Assembly (NCBI RefSeq): GCF_003575965.1
Contig: NZ_QWJJ01000003.1
Location: 248,001-312,000, forward strand
Length of the DNA stretch: 64,000 nucleotides
DNA from: Pseudooceanicola sediminis
GTDB lineage: Bacteria > Pseudomonadota > Alphaproteobacteria > Rhodobacterales > Rhodobacteraceae
Direction: 5' to 3'
Made by a program: the position numbers and the translations under genes
Shown: positions 20,154 through 28,934 of the stretch, piece by piece
Numbering within the stretch: position 1 is the stretch's first letter
Layout: every line of letters begins with the position of its first letter
The notes under the pieces: generated by a model
Databases searched by the model: none
What the model was told of the DNA's origin: nothing
What the model saw: only the letters and a program-made list of their open reading frames with translations

Positions 20154-21317
20154 TCAGGAAAGCCGGGCGATGAAGCCGCCTGGTTGCCGTTCGATACGGC
20201 CCTGAAGTTCAAGGTCGGTGAGGGCGGGCATGACGCGTCGCGCCGGGCTGGCGATGTCGCGCAGCAGCTGATCCTCGGGCAGCGGCGAGGGGCCGAGGCG
20301 GTCGAGAATGACGGCGTGCAGATCCCGGATGTCGCGTGGGGATCGGGGCGGGGTGGGGGCATTGCCGGGGTGGGCAGATCGTGTCGGGGCAGGGGGGCGT
20401 GGCGCATTGGCACGATTTTCACCAGTTGTACCAATGGCTTCGATCACGTCGTGGGCACCGCGCACCAGGGTGGCACCGTCCCGGAGCAGCATGTTGCACC
20501 CGGAGGCGCGGGCGTCGAATGGATGGCCGGGCACCGCCAGCACCTCTCGTCCCTGATCGAGTGCGTTGCGGGCGGTGATGAGAGAGCCGGACTTGGCCGC
20601 GGCCTCGACCACGATGACGGCGCGGGCCAGGCCGCTGATCAGCCGATTGCGCAGAGGAAAGTGGCGGGCCGTGGGCGACAGACCGATGGGCTGTTCCGAC
20701 AAACGCAGGCCATTTTGCAAGATCGTGTTTGCCAAGTCACTGTTTTCAATAGGGTATATGGTATCGACACCCCCGGCCATCACGGCGACCGTGCCACTGT
20801 CCTGGCTGGAGGAATGGGCCGCGGTGTCGACGCCGCGGGCCAGGCCTGACACGATTACAAAGCCTTCGGACGCCAGGTCTGCGGCCATCGAACGTGCCAT
20901 GCGCAGCCCGAGGGAGGAGGCCATGCGAGATCCGACAATGGCGATCATCGGGCGCGCAAGAGCGGCATCATTGCCCATGATCCAGAGGCAGGGTGGCGGA
21001 TCGGAGAGATCCAGCAATTGTCGCGGATAAGCCGGGTCGCCAAGGCAGATCAGCCGGGCACCACAGGCGTCACCCTTGGCAAGCTCTTGTTCTGCATCAG
21101 GTTTTGGGAAGGGAGTGTATTTAGTCAGCCCTGCCGCACGGGCCATGTCGGGCAGCGCATCCAGCGCCGCAGCGGCGGTGCCATGCTCGGCCAGCAGGCG
21201 ATAGAAGGTCGCGATGCCGACGCGGTTCGATCGCAAGAGACGAAGCCACGACAGCCGTTCATCTTCCGTGGTGGGTGGGAGTGGGGGGTGAGTGGAAGGA
21301 TGTGTATCCACGACCAT
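20154..21317 (-). CDS. dprA: DNA-processing protein DprA
   Basis: 387 residues. An N-terminal SAM-like region (LSWLRLLRSNRVG) is followed by the Rossmann domain with AIVGSRMASSLG, VIVSGLARGVDTAAH, VMAGGVDTIYP and GSLITARNALDQGREVLAVPG; a winged-helix C-terminal domain closes the protein. DprA loads RecA on incoming single-stranded DNA. In Rhodobacter capsulatus it is required to receive gene-transfer-agent DNA and depends on CtrA. A near-consensus CtrA box lies 41 bases before this ATG. Confidence 0.95.
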   Translation of the reverse strand: MVVDTHPSTHPPLPPTTEDERLSWLRLLRSNRVGIATFYRLLAEHGTAAAALDALPDMARAAGLTKYTPFPKPDAEQELAKGDACGARLICLGDPAYPRQLLDLSDPPPCLWIMGNDAALARPMIAIVGSRMASSLGLRMARSMAADLASEGFVIVSGLARGVDTAAHSSSQDSGTVAVMAGGVDTIYPIENSDLANTILQNGLRLSEQPIGLSPTARHFPLRNRLISGLARAVIVVEAAAKSGSLITARNALDQGREVLAVPGHPFDARASGCNMLLRDGATLVRGAHDVIEAIGTTGENRANAPRPPAPTRSAHPGNAPTPPRSPRDIRDLHAVILDRLGPSPLPEDQLLRDIASPARRVMPALTDLELQGRIERQPGGFIARLS

Positions 21318-21358
21318 CGTGACTCCGCCTGCTTGCAGAATCGTTTTACCGCTCGGGT

Positions 21359-21375
21359 GGTTAATTAACGGTAAA
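21359..21375 (-). promoter_or_regulatory. Candidate CtrA-binding site upstream of dprA
   Basis: Minus strand reads TTTA-CCGTTAA-TTAACC, one base off the CtrA consensus TTAA-N7-TTAA. It lies 41-58 bases before the dprA ATG, a promoter-like distance. Confidence 0.5.
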
Positions 21376-21428
21376 GAGGTCTCGGTGCCGGGCGTCTGCG
21401 ATCAGCGGTTTGGCGCTGAAAGCAACGT

Positions 21429-21470
21429 CGGTGCCTACGTCGGTATCTTGGCGGTATCCGAGCGGTGCGA
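21429..21470 (+). repeat. Phased heptamer array, copy B (dprA-tldD gap)
   Basis: Units start at 21429 (CGGTGCC), 21441 (CGGTATC), 21452 (CGGTATC) and 21463 (CGGTGCG), spacing 12, 11 and 11 bases. It lies between the dprA promoter region and the tldD terminator. Matches copy A over about 45 bases. Confidence 0.87.
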
Positions 21471-21523
21471 TCTGGCGTGCCCGTCTTTTGATCGAATCGC
21501 CCTGCGCAGGCCACGGCAGACAT

Positions 21524-21553
21524 GAAAAGGCCGCGCCCCAAGCGGGGCGCGGC
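21524..21553 (-). terminator. Rho-independent terminator after tldD
   Basis: On the minus strand GCCGCGCCCC-GCTT-GGGGCGCGGC forms a perfect 10-bp stem followed by CTTTTC, 28 bases past the tldD stop. Confidence 0.88.
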
Positions 21554-21580
21554 GATATCGTTAGCAACAAGATCGGCGGG

Positions 21581-23002
21581 TCAGGTGCCGGAGCCGCCGA
21601 CGGTCAGCCCGCCGATCAGGACAGTGGGTTGACCGACGCCCACCGGCACCCACTGGCCCGCCTTGCCGCAATTGCCCATGCCGGGGTCGAGGGCGAGGTC
21701 GTTGCCGAGGGCGCGGATACGTTTCATCGCGGCAGGACCATCCCCGATCAGCGTCGCGCCCTTGACCGGCGCGACGCGCTTGCCGTCTTTCACCAGGTAG
21801 GCCTCGGTGCAGGAAAAGACGAACTTGCCATTGGTGATGTCGACCTGACCGCCGCCAAAGCCGACGGCGTGGATGCCGTCCTTCATGTCCGCAACGATGT
21901 CGTCGGGGGCGCTGTCACCGCCGAGCATGTAGGTGTTGGTCATGCGCGGCATCGGCGCGTGGGCATAGCTTTCGCGGCGACCGTTGCCGGTGGGTTCGAC
22001 CCCCATCAGGCGGGCATTCTGGCGGTCCTGCATATAGCCGACGAGGATGCCGTCCTCGATCAACACGTTCTTGCCGGAGGGCGTCCCTTCGTCGTCGATG
22101 GTGATGGAGCCGCGACGGTCGGGAATGGTGCCGTCATCCAGAACGGTGACGCCGCGCGCCGCGACCTGCTGTCCGATCAGCCCGGAGAAGGCCGAGGAGC
22201 CCTTGCGGTTGAAGTCGCCCTCAAGCCCGTGACCGACGGCTTCGTGCAGCATGACGCCGGGCCAGCCTGGCCCGAGCAGCACATCCATGATGCCGGCGGG
22301 GGCGGGGATTGCCTCAAGGTTCACGAGGGCAACGCGCAGGGCTTCGCGTGCCTTGGCCTGCCAGTCAGCGGGGTCGAGCAGCCCGTCGAGACCGATGCGC
22401 CCGCCCCCCCCGGCGGTGCCGGTCTGGCGCTGGCCCTTGTCCTCGACGATAACCGAGACGTTGACGCGGGTCATCGGGCGCATGTCGCGCACGATATGCC
22501 CCTCGGGGCGCAGGATCTCGATCTCCTGGCAGGAGGCGGCGACCGTGGCGCTGACCTGCACGACACGGGGGTCGAGGTCGCGGCAGAAGGCGTCGATCTC
22601 GCGCAGGGTATCGACCTTGACCGGAAAGGCGTGGCCCGCGATGGGGTCAAGTTCGGCATAGAGCCTGGCATTGGTGGCGCGCGGGGCGGGGGCCATGGTG
22701 CCGCCGCCATCGGCCACGGCAAGACGCGCGGTGGCGACGGCGCGACGCAGGGCGCTTTCCGAGATTTCCGTTGCGTGCGCATAGCCTGCAACCTCGCCGC
22801 GCACGGCGCGCAGGCCGAATCCCTCGGCCGCGTCGTAGGAGGCCGTACGGATCCGACCGTCATCAAAATGCAACATCTCGGATCGGCGACGTTCCATGAA
22901 AAGCTCGCCATCGTCGGCACCGGCGACGGCGTCGCGCAGCAGCGACAGGGCTGCGCCCTCATCCAGCATTGTCTCGAAGGGGCGGAACAGGGTATCTGTC
23001 AT
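21581..23002 (-). CDS. tldD: Metalloprotease TldD
   Basis: 473 residues from ATG 23002 (MTDTLFRPFE, matching the family start); an in-frame start 11 codons earlier is possible. The zinc motif HEAVGHGLEGD contains the HExxxH signature of the TldD half of the TldD/TldE protease. The C-terminus carries CGKAGQWVPVGVGQPTV, the conserved Cys-containing metal-ligand region. With TldE it processes microcin-type peptides and other unfolded substrates. TldE is not in the window. A perfect FNR-type box lies 69 bases upstream. Confidence 0.95.
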   Translation of the reverse strand: MTDTLFRPFETMLDEGAALSLLRDAVAGADDGELFMERRRSEMLHFDDGRIRTASYDAAEGFGLRAVRGEVAGYAHATEISESALRRAVATARLAVADGGGTMAPAPRATNARLYAELDPIAGHAFPVKVDTLREIDAFCRDLDPRVVQVSATVAASCQEIEILRPEGHIVRDMRPMTRVNVSVIVEDKGQRQTGTAGGGGRIGLDGLLDPADWQAKAREALRVALVNLEAIPAPAGIMDVLLGPGWPGVMLHEAVGHGLEGDFNRKGSSAFSGLIGQQVAARGVTVLDDGTIPDRRGSITIDDEGTPSGKNVLIEDGILVGYMQDRQNARLMGVEPTGNGRRESYAHAPMPRMTNTYMLGGDSAPDDIVADMKDGIHAVGFGGGQVDITNGKFVFSCTEAYLVKDGKRVAPVKGATLIGDGPAAMKRIRALGNDLALDPGMGNCGKAGQWVPVGVGQPTVLIGGLTVGGSGT

Positions 23003-23070
23003 TGGGGGACGGCCTTTTGTGACGTAGAGTGGCAACGGGGGCCTGAATGACAGGGACGGGACGGGAATTC

Positions 23071-23084
23071 TTGATCTAAATCAA
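23071..23084. promoter_or_regulatory. FNR/FnrL-type box between tldD and ctaC
   Basis: TTGATCTAAATCAA fits the consensus TTGAT-N4-ATCAA at all ten specified positions. It is in the divergent tldD-ctaC gap, 157 bases before the ctaC ATG and 68 bases before tldD, so it could control either gene. Confidence 0.68.
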
Positions 23085-23241
23085 AAAAGCGTCCCTTTGC
23101 CGCGCAGGCGATTGTTGTCGTAGGCGTTAGAATATGGTTTTAAGCATCGACAAACAACGGGAGCGGGCCGGAGTTCCGGCGATTTCCCGAAAGACACGAA
23201 CGACACGCACCAAGAACTGCACCAACCGATCAGGGTGACCA

Positions 23242-24087
23242 ATGCGATTTTTGAAACCTTCTCTGGCCCTTCTGGCCGCATTCCCAGCCCTTCCCGCCAT
23301 GGCGCAGGAGCTTGAACGCGTGGGCAAGCCGCACCTCGGCGGCATCGGCTTTCAGCCGGCATCGTCGTCCGAGGCAGCGGATCTGCAATGGCTCGACGGC
23401 ATGATCCTGGTGATCATCACGGCCATCGTCATCCTGGTGACGGGGCTGCTGTTGTTCGCCGCGTGGCGCTACAACCGCAAGCGGAACCCGGTTCCGTCGA
23501 CCTTTACGCACAATTCGCCGCTGGAGATCGCCTGGACGATCGTGCCGATCGTGATCCTGATGTTCATCGGGGCGTTTTCGCTGCCGACGCTGTTCAAGCA
23601 GCAGACGATTCCCGACGGCGATATTCATATCAAGGTGACCGGCTACCAGTGGTACTGGGGTTATGAGTACACCGACGCGGACGCCGAAGGCCTGGCCTAC
23701 GAGGGCTTCAAGCTGGAGAAAGAGCAACTGGCGGAGTACGGCTATGAGCCGGACGAATACCTGCTGGCGACCGATACTGCCGTGATCGTGCCGGTCGGCA
23801 AGACCGTGGTCATGACCATCACGGGCGCCGACGTCATCCACTCCTGGACCATCCCGGCCTTCGGGGTGAAGCAGGACGCCGTGCCGGGCCGCCTCGCTCA
23901 GCTGTGGTTCAACGCGGATCGCGAGGGTCTGTATTTCGGCCAGTGCTCCGAGCTGTGCGGCAAGGACCACGCCTATATGCCGATCACGGTCAAGGTCGTC
24001 AGCCAGCAGACCTATGATGCCTGGCTTGCGGCCAGCACCGACGCCGGGCAGTTCGTGCCCCTGGCCCAGGTTGCCCCCGCGACCTGA
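23242..24087 (+). CDS. ctaC: Cytochrome c oxidase subunit II (aa3 type)
   Basis: 281 residues. A signal peptide ends near PAMAQ, then two membrane helices (about 48-72 and 90-110) and the periplasmic CuA domain. CuA ligands are visible: C235 and C239 in [12 protein letters not shown], with H243 and M246, and the earlier His in DVIHSWTIP. The aromatic YQWYWGYEY segment passes electrons from cytochrome c. First gene of the oxidase block; subunit I is not adjacent, as in Paracoccus and Rhodobacter. Confidence 0.97.
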   Translation: MRFLKPSLALLAAFPALPAMAQELERVGKPHLGGIGFQPASSSEAADLQWLDGMILVIITAIVILVTGLLLFAAWRYNRKRNPVPSTFTHNSPLEIAWTIVPIVILMFIGAFSLPTLFKQQTIPDGDIHIKVTGYQWYWGYEYTDADAEGLAYEGFKLEKEQLAEYGYEPDEYLLATDTAVIVPVGKTVVMTITGADVIHSWTIPAFGVKQDAVPGRLAQLWFNADREGLYFGQCSELCGKDHAYMPITVKVVSQQTYDAWLAASTDAGQFVPLAQVAPAT

Positions 24088-24185
24088 GATACCGCGCGCA
24101 GCGCCCCGGACCTGGGGCGCCCTGGCGTGAGCCGATCCGGTCCCGGTATCATCCGGGGCCGTGACGTTCGAAAGAGACCTGAGAC

Positions 24186-25136
24186 ATGACCGACGTAAGC
24201 CTCAACCCGCAAGCCGACGCAGGCGATGCCGCATACGAATCCCAGTTCGGGGATTACATCGCGCTGCTGAAGCCGCGCGTGATGTCGCTGGTGGTGTTCA
24301 CGGCCTTTGTCGGGCTGGTGGCGGCACCGGTGCCGGTGCATCCGTTCATCGCGTTCTGCGCCGTCCTGTTCATCGCGGTTGGCGGTGGTGCCTCCGGGGC
24401 GCTGAACATGTGGTACGATTCGGACATCGACGCGGTGATGAAGCGCACGGTCGGTCGCCCCATCCCATCGGGGCGGGTCGGGCGCGACGAGGCGCTGGCC
24501 CTCGGATTGACGCTGTCGGGCTTTTCCTGCGTCATGCTGGCGCTGGCGGCCAACATCTTTGCCGGGCTTTTCCTGGCCTTCACGATCTTTTTCTATGCCG
24601 TCGTCTATACGATGTGGCTGAAACGCTGGACGCCGCAGAACATCGTCATCGGTGGCGCCGCCGGGGCATTCCCCCCGATGATCGGCTGGGCCGTGGCGAC
24701 GGGCGGAGTAAGCATCGAATCGGTTCTGATGTTCCTGCTGGTCTTCATGTGGACGCCGCCCCATTTCTGGGCGCTGGCACTGTTCATGAAGGAAGATTAC
24801 CGCGACGCGGGCGTGCCGATGCTGACCGTGACGCATGGACGCAAATCCACCCGCAAGCATATCCTGGCCTATACCGTGCTGCTGGCGCCGATCGCGCTGT
24901 TCACTGGCGTCACCTCGATCGGCGGGCCGATCTACATGGCGGTGGCCGTGGTGCTGAACGGGCTGTTCCTGAAAGGTGCGTTCCAGATCTGGCGCCGGGA
25001 CGAGGCGGCGGCAGAGGCCGACGCCTACAAGGTCGAGCGGAGTTTCTTCAAGCTGTCGCTCTATTACACCGCGCTGCACTTTGCCGCGATTCTGGCAGAG
25101 GCGTTGCTGAAACCCTACGAGCTGGGAGGCTGGTAA
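24186..25136 (+). CDS. ctaB: Protoheme IX farnesyltransferase (heme O synthase)
   Basis: 316 residues with about nine membrane helices. The prenyltransferase Asp motif NMWYDSDIDAVMKRTVGRP and the second motif YTMWLKRWTPQN identify it. It farnesylates heme B to heme O, the precursor of heme A for the aa3 oxidase. It ends one base before the next small gene. Confidence 0.96.
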   Translation: MTDVSLNPQADAGDAAYESQFGDYIALLKPRVMSLVVFTAFVGLVAAPVPVHPFIAFCAVLFIAVGGGASGALNMWYDSDIDAVMKRTVGRPIPSGRVGRDEALALGLTLSGFSCVMLALAANIFAGLFLAFTIFFYAVVYTMWLKRWTPQNIVIGGAAGAFPPMIGWAVATGGVSIESVLMFLLVFMWTPPHFWALALFMKEDYRDAGVPMLTVTHGRKSTRKHILAYTVLLAPIALFTGVTSIGGPIYMAVAVVLNGLFLKGAFQIWRRDEAAAEADAYKVERSFFKLSLYYTALHFAAILAEALLKPYELGGW

Positions 25137-25137
25137 G

Positions 25138-25335
25138 ATGCCGCTGGCACATGAACATGATCTGCACCGTCGCCGCCTGTCGCGCAACCTGGGGCTGGGC
25201 GGGGTGCTTCTGGCGCTGGTCTTTCTGATTTTCGGCATGACCTTCGTCAAGGTCACGGCGCAAAACGTGCAATTCCCCGAAACCGTGCCGGGGGTGCAAA
25301 AGGCAGCGCCCGTGGCCGCGACAAGCGGGAACTGA
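25138..25335 (+). CDS. Small membrane protein of the cta operon
   Basis: 65 residues: a charged N-terminus (HEHDLHRRRLSRNL), one membrane helix (LGLGGVLLALVFLIFGMTFV) and a short periplasmic tail ending AATSGN. It sits between ctaB and ctaG with 1- and 3-base gaps, so it is translated with them. A small open frame at this place is known from the Paracoccus cta locus; the KVTAQNVQFPETVPG part resembles the anchor region of CtaG-type or CoxF proteins. Probably an oxidase assembly accessory, not proven. Confidence 0.8.
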   Translation: MPLAHEHDLHRRRLSRNLGLGGVLLALVFLIFGMTFVKVTAQNVQFPETVPGVQKAAPVAATSGN

Positions 25336-25338
25336 GCG

Positions 25339-25926
25339 ATGGACGCCAAGACCAAGACCGTGGTGCAGACAGTGGGCGTGGTTGTCGTCATGGCCTCGCT
25401 GGCCTGGGCGGCGGTGCCTGCGTACAATTATTTCTGCAAGGTCACTGGGTTCGGCGGCGTCACGCAAGAGGCAGACGCGGGGTCCGACACGGTTCTGGAT
25501 CAGACGATCAAGGTGCGCTTTGACGCCTCGACCGACAGCAAGATGCCCTGGTCGTTCAAGCCCGTGCAGCGCGAGATGGAGTTGCGCATCGGGGAAACCG
25601 GCCTGGCCTTTTTCGAGGCGCACAATCCGACAGACCGCGTTATCGCGGGCACCGCCTCCTACAATGTCACGCCCTACGAGGCGGGTGGGTTTTTCACCAA
25701 GATCCAGTGTTTCTGCTTTAATGAGCAGGTCCTGCAACCTGGCGAGACGGTGGAAATGCCCGTCACGTTCTACGTGGACCCCGCCATCGTCGACGATCGC
25801 GATGCGAAATACGTCCACACGATCACGCTGGGATATACATTCTACGAAACCGATTTGCCCGAAGGCTATGCGGCCGAAGAACAGGCCGCACTGAAGGCAG
25901 AGCAAGGCTCAACCGATCTGAACTAA
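25339..25926 (+). CDS. ctaG: Cytochrome c oxidase assembly protein CtaG/Cox11
   Basis: 195 residues. One N-terminal membrane helix, then a periplasmic Ig-like domain with the copper-binding motif KIQCFCFNEQ, the Cox11 signature. It delivers copper to the CuB site of subunit I. Placed between the small gene and ctaE, as in Paracoccus and Rhodobacter. Confidence 0.96.
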   Translation: MDAKTKTVVQTVGVVVVMASLAWAAVPAYNYFCKVTGFGGVTQEADAGSDTVLDQTIKVRFDASTDSKMPWSFKPVQREMELRIGETGLAFFEAHNPTDRVIAGTASYNVTPYEAGGFFTKIQCFCFNEQVLQPGETVEMPVTFYVDPAIVDDRDAKYVHTITLGYTFYETDLPEGYAAEEQAALKAEQGSTDLN

Positions 25927-25950
25927 CGGCCTCAGGCGAGGGAAAACGAG

Positions 25951-26751
25951 ATGGCACACGAAAAGAACCACGACTACCATATCCTGACACCGTCGATTTA
26001 CCCGTTCATCGGGTCGGTCGGGGCGTTCATCATGCTTTACGGCGCGGTGCTGTGGATGCACGACTCCGGCCCGTGGATGTTCCTGCTGGGGCTGATCGCG
26101 GTGCTCTACACCATGTTTGGCTGGTGGCGCGAAACGGTGCTGGAGAACAAGGCGGGCGATCACACGCCGGTGGTGCGGATCGGCCTGCGCTATGGCTTCA
26201 TCCTGTTCATCATGTCCGAGGTCATGTTCTTTTCGGCATGGTTCTGGACCTTCTTCAAGCATGCGATCTATCCGATGGGCCCGGAAAGCCCGGCGGTGGA
26301 TGGTGTCTGGCCGCCCGTGGGGATCGAGGTGTTCGACCCCTGGCACCTGCCGCTGATCAACACGCTGATCCTGCTGTGTTCGGGGGCCGCTGCGACCTGG
26401 GCGCACCATGCCCTGGTGCATGAGGACAACCGCAAGGACATCAAGGCCGGGCTGCTGATCGCGATCCTGCTGGGCGCGCTGTTCACGGTGTTCCAACTGT
26501 ACGAATACAGCCACGCGGCCTTCGGCTTTGGGGGCAACATCTATGGCGCGACCTTCTTCATGGCGACCGGGTTTCACGGCGTGCACGTCTTTATCGGCAC
26601 GATCTTCCTGCTGGTTTGCCTGCTGCGGGTCCATGCCGGCCACTTTACCCCGGAGAACCACGTCGGGTTCGAGGCGGCGGCCTGGTACTGGCACTTCGTC
26701 GACGTGGTCTGGCTGTTCCTGTTCGCCTCGATCTATATCTGGGGCGCCTGA
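25951..26751 (+). CDS. ctaE: Cytochrome c oxidase subunit III
   Basis: 266 residues with seven membrane helices. Family text is clear: [38 protein letters not shown] (read as one segment), [16 protein letters not shown] and the C-terminal [14 protein letters not shown]. Subunit III stabilises the binuclear centre and proton uptake. A terminator follows before the SURF1 gene. Confidence 0.97.
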   Translation: MAHEKNHDYHILTPSIYPFIGSVGAFIMLYGAVLWMHDSGPWMFLLGLIAVLYTMFGWWRETVLENKAGDHTPVVRIGLRYGFILFIMSEVMFFSAWFWTFFKHAIYPMGPESPAVDGVWPPVGIEVFDPWHLPLINTLILLCSGAAATWAHHALVHEDNRKDIKAGLLIAILLGALFTVFQLYEYSHAAFGFGGNIYGATFFMATGFHGVHVFIGTIFLLVCLLRVHAGHFTPENHVGFEAAAWYWHFVDVVWLFLFASIYIWGA

Positions 26752-26814
26752 CACCCCGCGTCGCCCCTCCCTCTGGTGGCGGGCGCGGGCGGTGCTATAT
26801 ATATGCAACAAGAC

Positions 26815-26843
26815 AGAGGCGCGGGCATCAACCGCGCCTCTTT
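26815..26843 (+). terminator. Terminator between ctaE and the SURF1 gene
   Basis: GAGGCGCGG pairs perfectly with CCGCGCCTC over a 7-base loop and is followed by TTT. The T-run is short, so it may only attenuate. Confidence 0.65.
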
Positions 26844-26862
26844 CCAATGAAATGGGGGATAG

Positions 26863-27549
26863 ATGCGCGGCAGGTTGATCGGGGTGATCGTCTTTGCGGT
26901 GGCTGGATTCGCGGTGCTGGTGGCCCTGGGCACATGGCAGGTGCGGCGCCTTCACTGGAAAGAGGGGGTGCTTGCGCAGATCGAGGGCCGCATCGCGGCC
27001 GCGCCCGTGGCGCTGCCAGACGCGCCAGACCCCGAGGCGGACAAGTACCTGGCCGTCGCGCTGAAGGGACAGTTCGCCGGGCCCGTCCTGCGCATCCAGT
27101 CGGCGCAGGAGGGGTACGGCGCGGGCTATCACCTAGTTCAGGGCTTTGCGTCGGGTACGCGTCGGGTGATGGTCGATCGCGGGTTCATCCCGCAGGGCGC
27201 ACCGATCCCCGCCGCGCCGGCAGCTGAGACAGAGATTTCCGGCAACCTGCTGTGGCCCGACGAAAAAGACAGCTTTACCCCCGATCCTGACCTGGCAACC
27301 GGTCTGTTCTATGCCCGTGACGTGCCGGAAATGGCGGCTGTCCTGAACACCGAGCCGGTGCTGGTGGTGCGCCGCGACGCGGCAGGGCAGGCGGGGGCGC
27401 TGATGTTGGCCCCGGTCGGAACGGACGGAATCCCCAATGATCACAAGGGATATGCGATCACATGGTTCGCGCTGGCCGCCATATGGCTGGTCATGTCGGG
27501 TGGTTTGATTTATCGCATGGGCAAACAGGGAAAGGGCGAATTGGCGTGA
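26863..27549 (+). CDS. SURF1 family cytochrome oxidase assembly protein
   Basis: 228 residues. A first helix (IVFAVAGFAVLVALGTWQV) leads to the SURF1 signature GTWQVRRLHWKE; the second helix near the C-terminus is ITWFALAAIWLVMSGGLIY. SURF1 proteins aid heme A insertion into subunit I. ATG preceded by GGGGGATAG. Overlaps thrC by 4 bases (GTGA). Confidence 0.93.
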   Translation: MRGRLIGVIVFAVAGFAVLVALGTWQVRRLHWKEGVLAQIEGRIAAAPVALPDAPDPEADKYLAVALKGQFAGPVLRIQSAQEGYGAGYHLVQGFASGTRRVMVDRGFIPQGAPIPAAPAAETEISGNLLWPDEKDSFTPDPDLATGLFYARDVPEMAAVLNTEPVLVVRRDAAGQAGALMLAPVGTDGIPNDHKGYAITWFALAAIWLVMSGGLIYRMGKQGKGELA

Positions 27550-28934
27550 AGTATATCTCGACAAGGGGGCAGGCCCCCGAACTGACGTTCGAGGATGCAA
27601 TGCTGACCGGGCTGGCCCGCGACGGCGGTCTGTATGTTCCGGCTGAAATTCCGGTGATGAGCGCGCAGGACATCCGCGCCCTTGGCGGTTTGTCCTACGA
27701 GGAATGCGCCTTTCGCATCATGTGGCCCTACCTGGGCGAGACGTTTTCGCAGGATGAGTTCCGCGCCTGCATCGCGCGCGCCTACACGGGCTTCGGGCAC
27801 GCTGCCCGTGCGCCGTTGGTACAGCTGGAACCGAACCACTTTCTGCTGGAACTGTTCCACGGGCCGACACTGGCCTTCAAGGATTTCGCGATGCAGCTGA
27901 TCGGTCAGCTGTTCCAGACCGCCCTGCAAAAGAACGGTCGCCGCGTGACCATCGTCGGTGCGACCTCGGGCGATACCGGGTCAGCCGCGATCGACGCCTT
28001 TCGCGGCCTTGATAATGTCGACGTGTTCATCCTGTTCCCGCATGGCCGGGTGTCCGAGGTTCAGCGCCGTCAGATGACGACGCCCGCCGACGAAAACGTG
28101 CATGCGCTGGCGATGGATGGCGATTTCGACGATTGCCAGGCCCGCGTGAAGGACATGTTCAACCACTTCGATTTCCGCGACGACGTTGGCCTTGCCGGGG
28201 TGAACAGCATCAACTGGGCGCGGGTCCTGGCGCAGGTGGTGTATTATTTCACGTCCGCCGTCAGCCTTGGCGCGCCGGATCGCAAGATCAGCTTTACCGT
28301 GCCGACCGGCAATTTCGGTGACATCTTTGCCGGGTATATCGCGCGCCGCATGGGCCTGCCGATCGACAAGCTGATCGTGGCGACCAACCAGAACGACATC
28401 CTGCACCGTTGCCTGAGCACGGGCGAATACCGCCCCGATGGCGTGACGCCCTCGATCAGCCCGTCGATGGATATCCAGGTCAGCTCGAATTTCGAACGGG
28501 CGCTGTTCGATGCCCTCGGGCGCGATGGCGCCGCCGTGTCGCAGCTGATGGCGGAGATGAAGGCGGGCGGGTTCACCGTGCCGCAGGGGGCCTTGCAGCA
28601 TCTGCAGGAGCTGTTCGCCTCGGGCCGCTGTTCCGAGGACGAAACCCGCGAGACGATCCGCGACATGCTGGGGCTGACCGGCGAACTGCTGTGCCCGCAC
28701 AGCGCCGTCGCGGTCAAGGTGGCACGCGAGTTGCGCGCGCCCGACGTGCCGATGGTGACGCTGGCAACGGCGCATCCGGCGAAATTTCCCGACGCGGTCG
28801 AGGCGGCGAGTGGCCAGCGCCCCGCCCTGCCACCGCGTATGGCCGATCTGTTCGAGCGCGAGGAGCGCGTCACCCGCGTGGCCAACGACCTTGACCAGAT
28901 CGAAGCGTTGATCCGCGAAAGGAGATCTGCATGA
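27546..28934 (+). CDS. thrC: Threonine synthase
   Basis: 462 residues from GTG 27546 (MKYISTRGQAPELTFEDAML), the family start; an open frame 28 codons longer runs back into SURF1. The PLP lysine is in GPTLAFKDFAMQ, and the phosphate loop is GATSGDTGSAAI. It converts O-phosphohomoserine to threonine. The 460-residue, fungal/proteobacterial-type form. It overlaps both neighbours by 4 bases, tying amino-acid synthesis to the oxidase block as seen in many Rhodobacteraceae. Confidence 0.97.
   Translation: MKYISTRGQAPELTFEDAMLTGLARDGGLYVPAEIPVMSAQDIRALGGLSYEECAFRIMWPYLGETFSQDEFRACIARAYTGFGHAARAPLVQLEPNHFLLELFHGPTLAFKDFAMQLIGQLFQTALQKNGRRVTIVGATSGDTGSAAIDAFRGLDNVDVFILFPHGRVSEVQRRQMTTPADENVHALAMDGDFDDCQARVKDMFNHFDFRDDVGLAGVNSINWARVLAQVVYYFTSAVSLGAPDRKISFTVPTGNFGDIFAGYIARRMGLPIDKLIVATNQNDILHRCLSTGEYRPDGVTPSISPSMDIQVSSNFERALFDALGRDGAAVSQLMAEMKAGGFTVPQGALQHLQELFASGRCSEDETRETIRDMLGLTGELLCPHSAVAVKVARELRAPDVPMVTLATAHPAKFPDAVEAASGQRPALPPRMADLFEREERVTRVANDLDQIEALIRERRSA

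Noticed and set aside
21410-23050. 546-residue plus-strand frame
   Set aside because: Starts within the phased repeat and continues antisense to tldD; a shadow.
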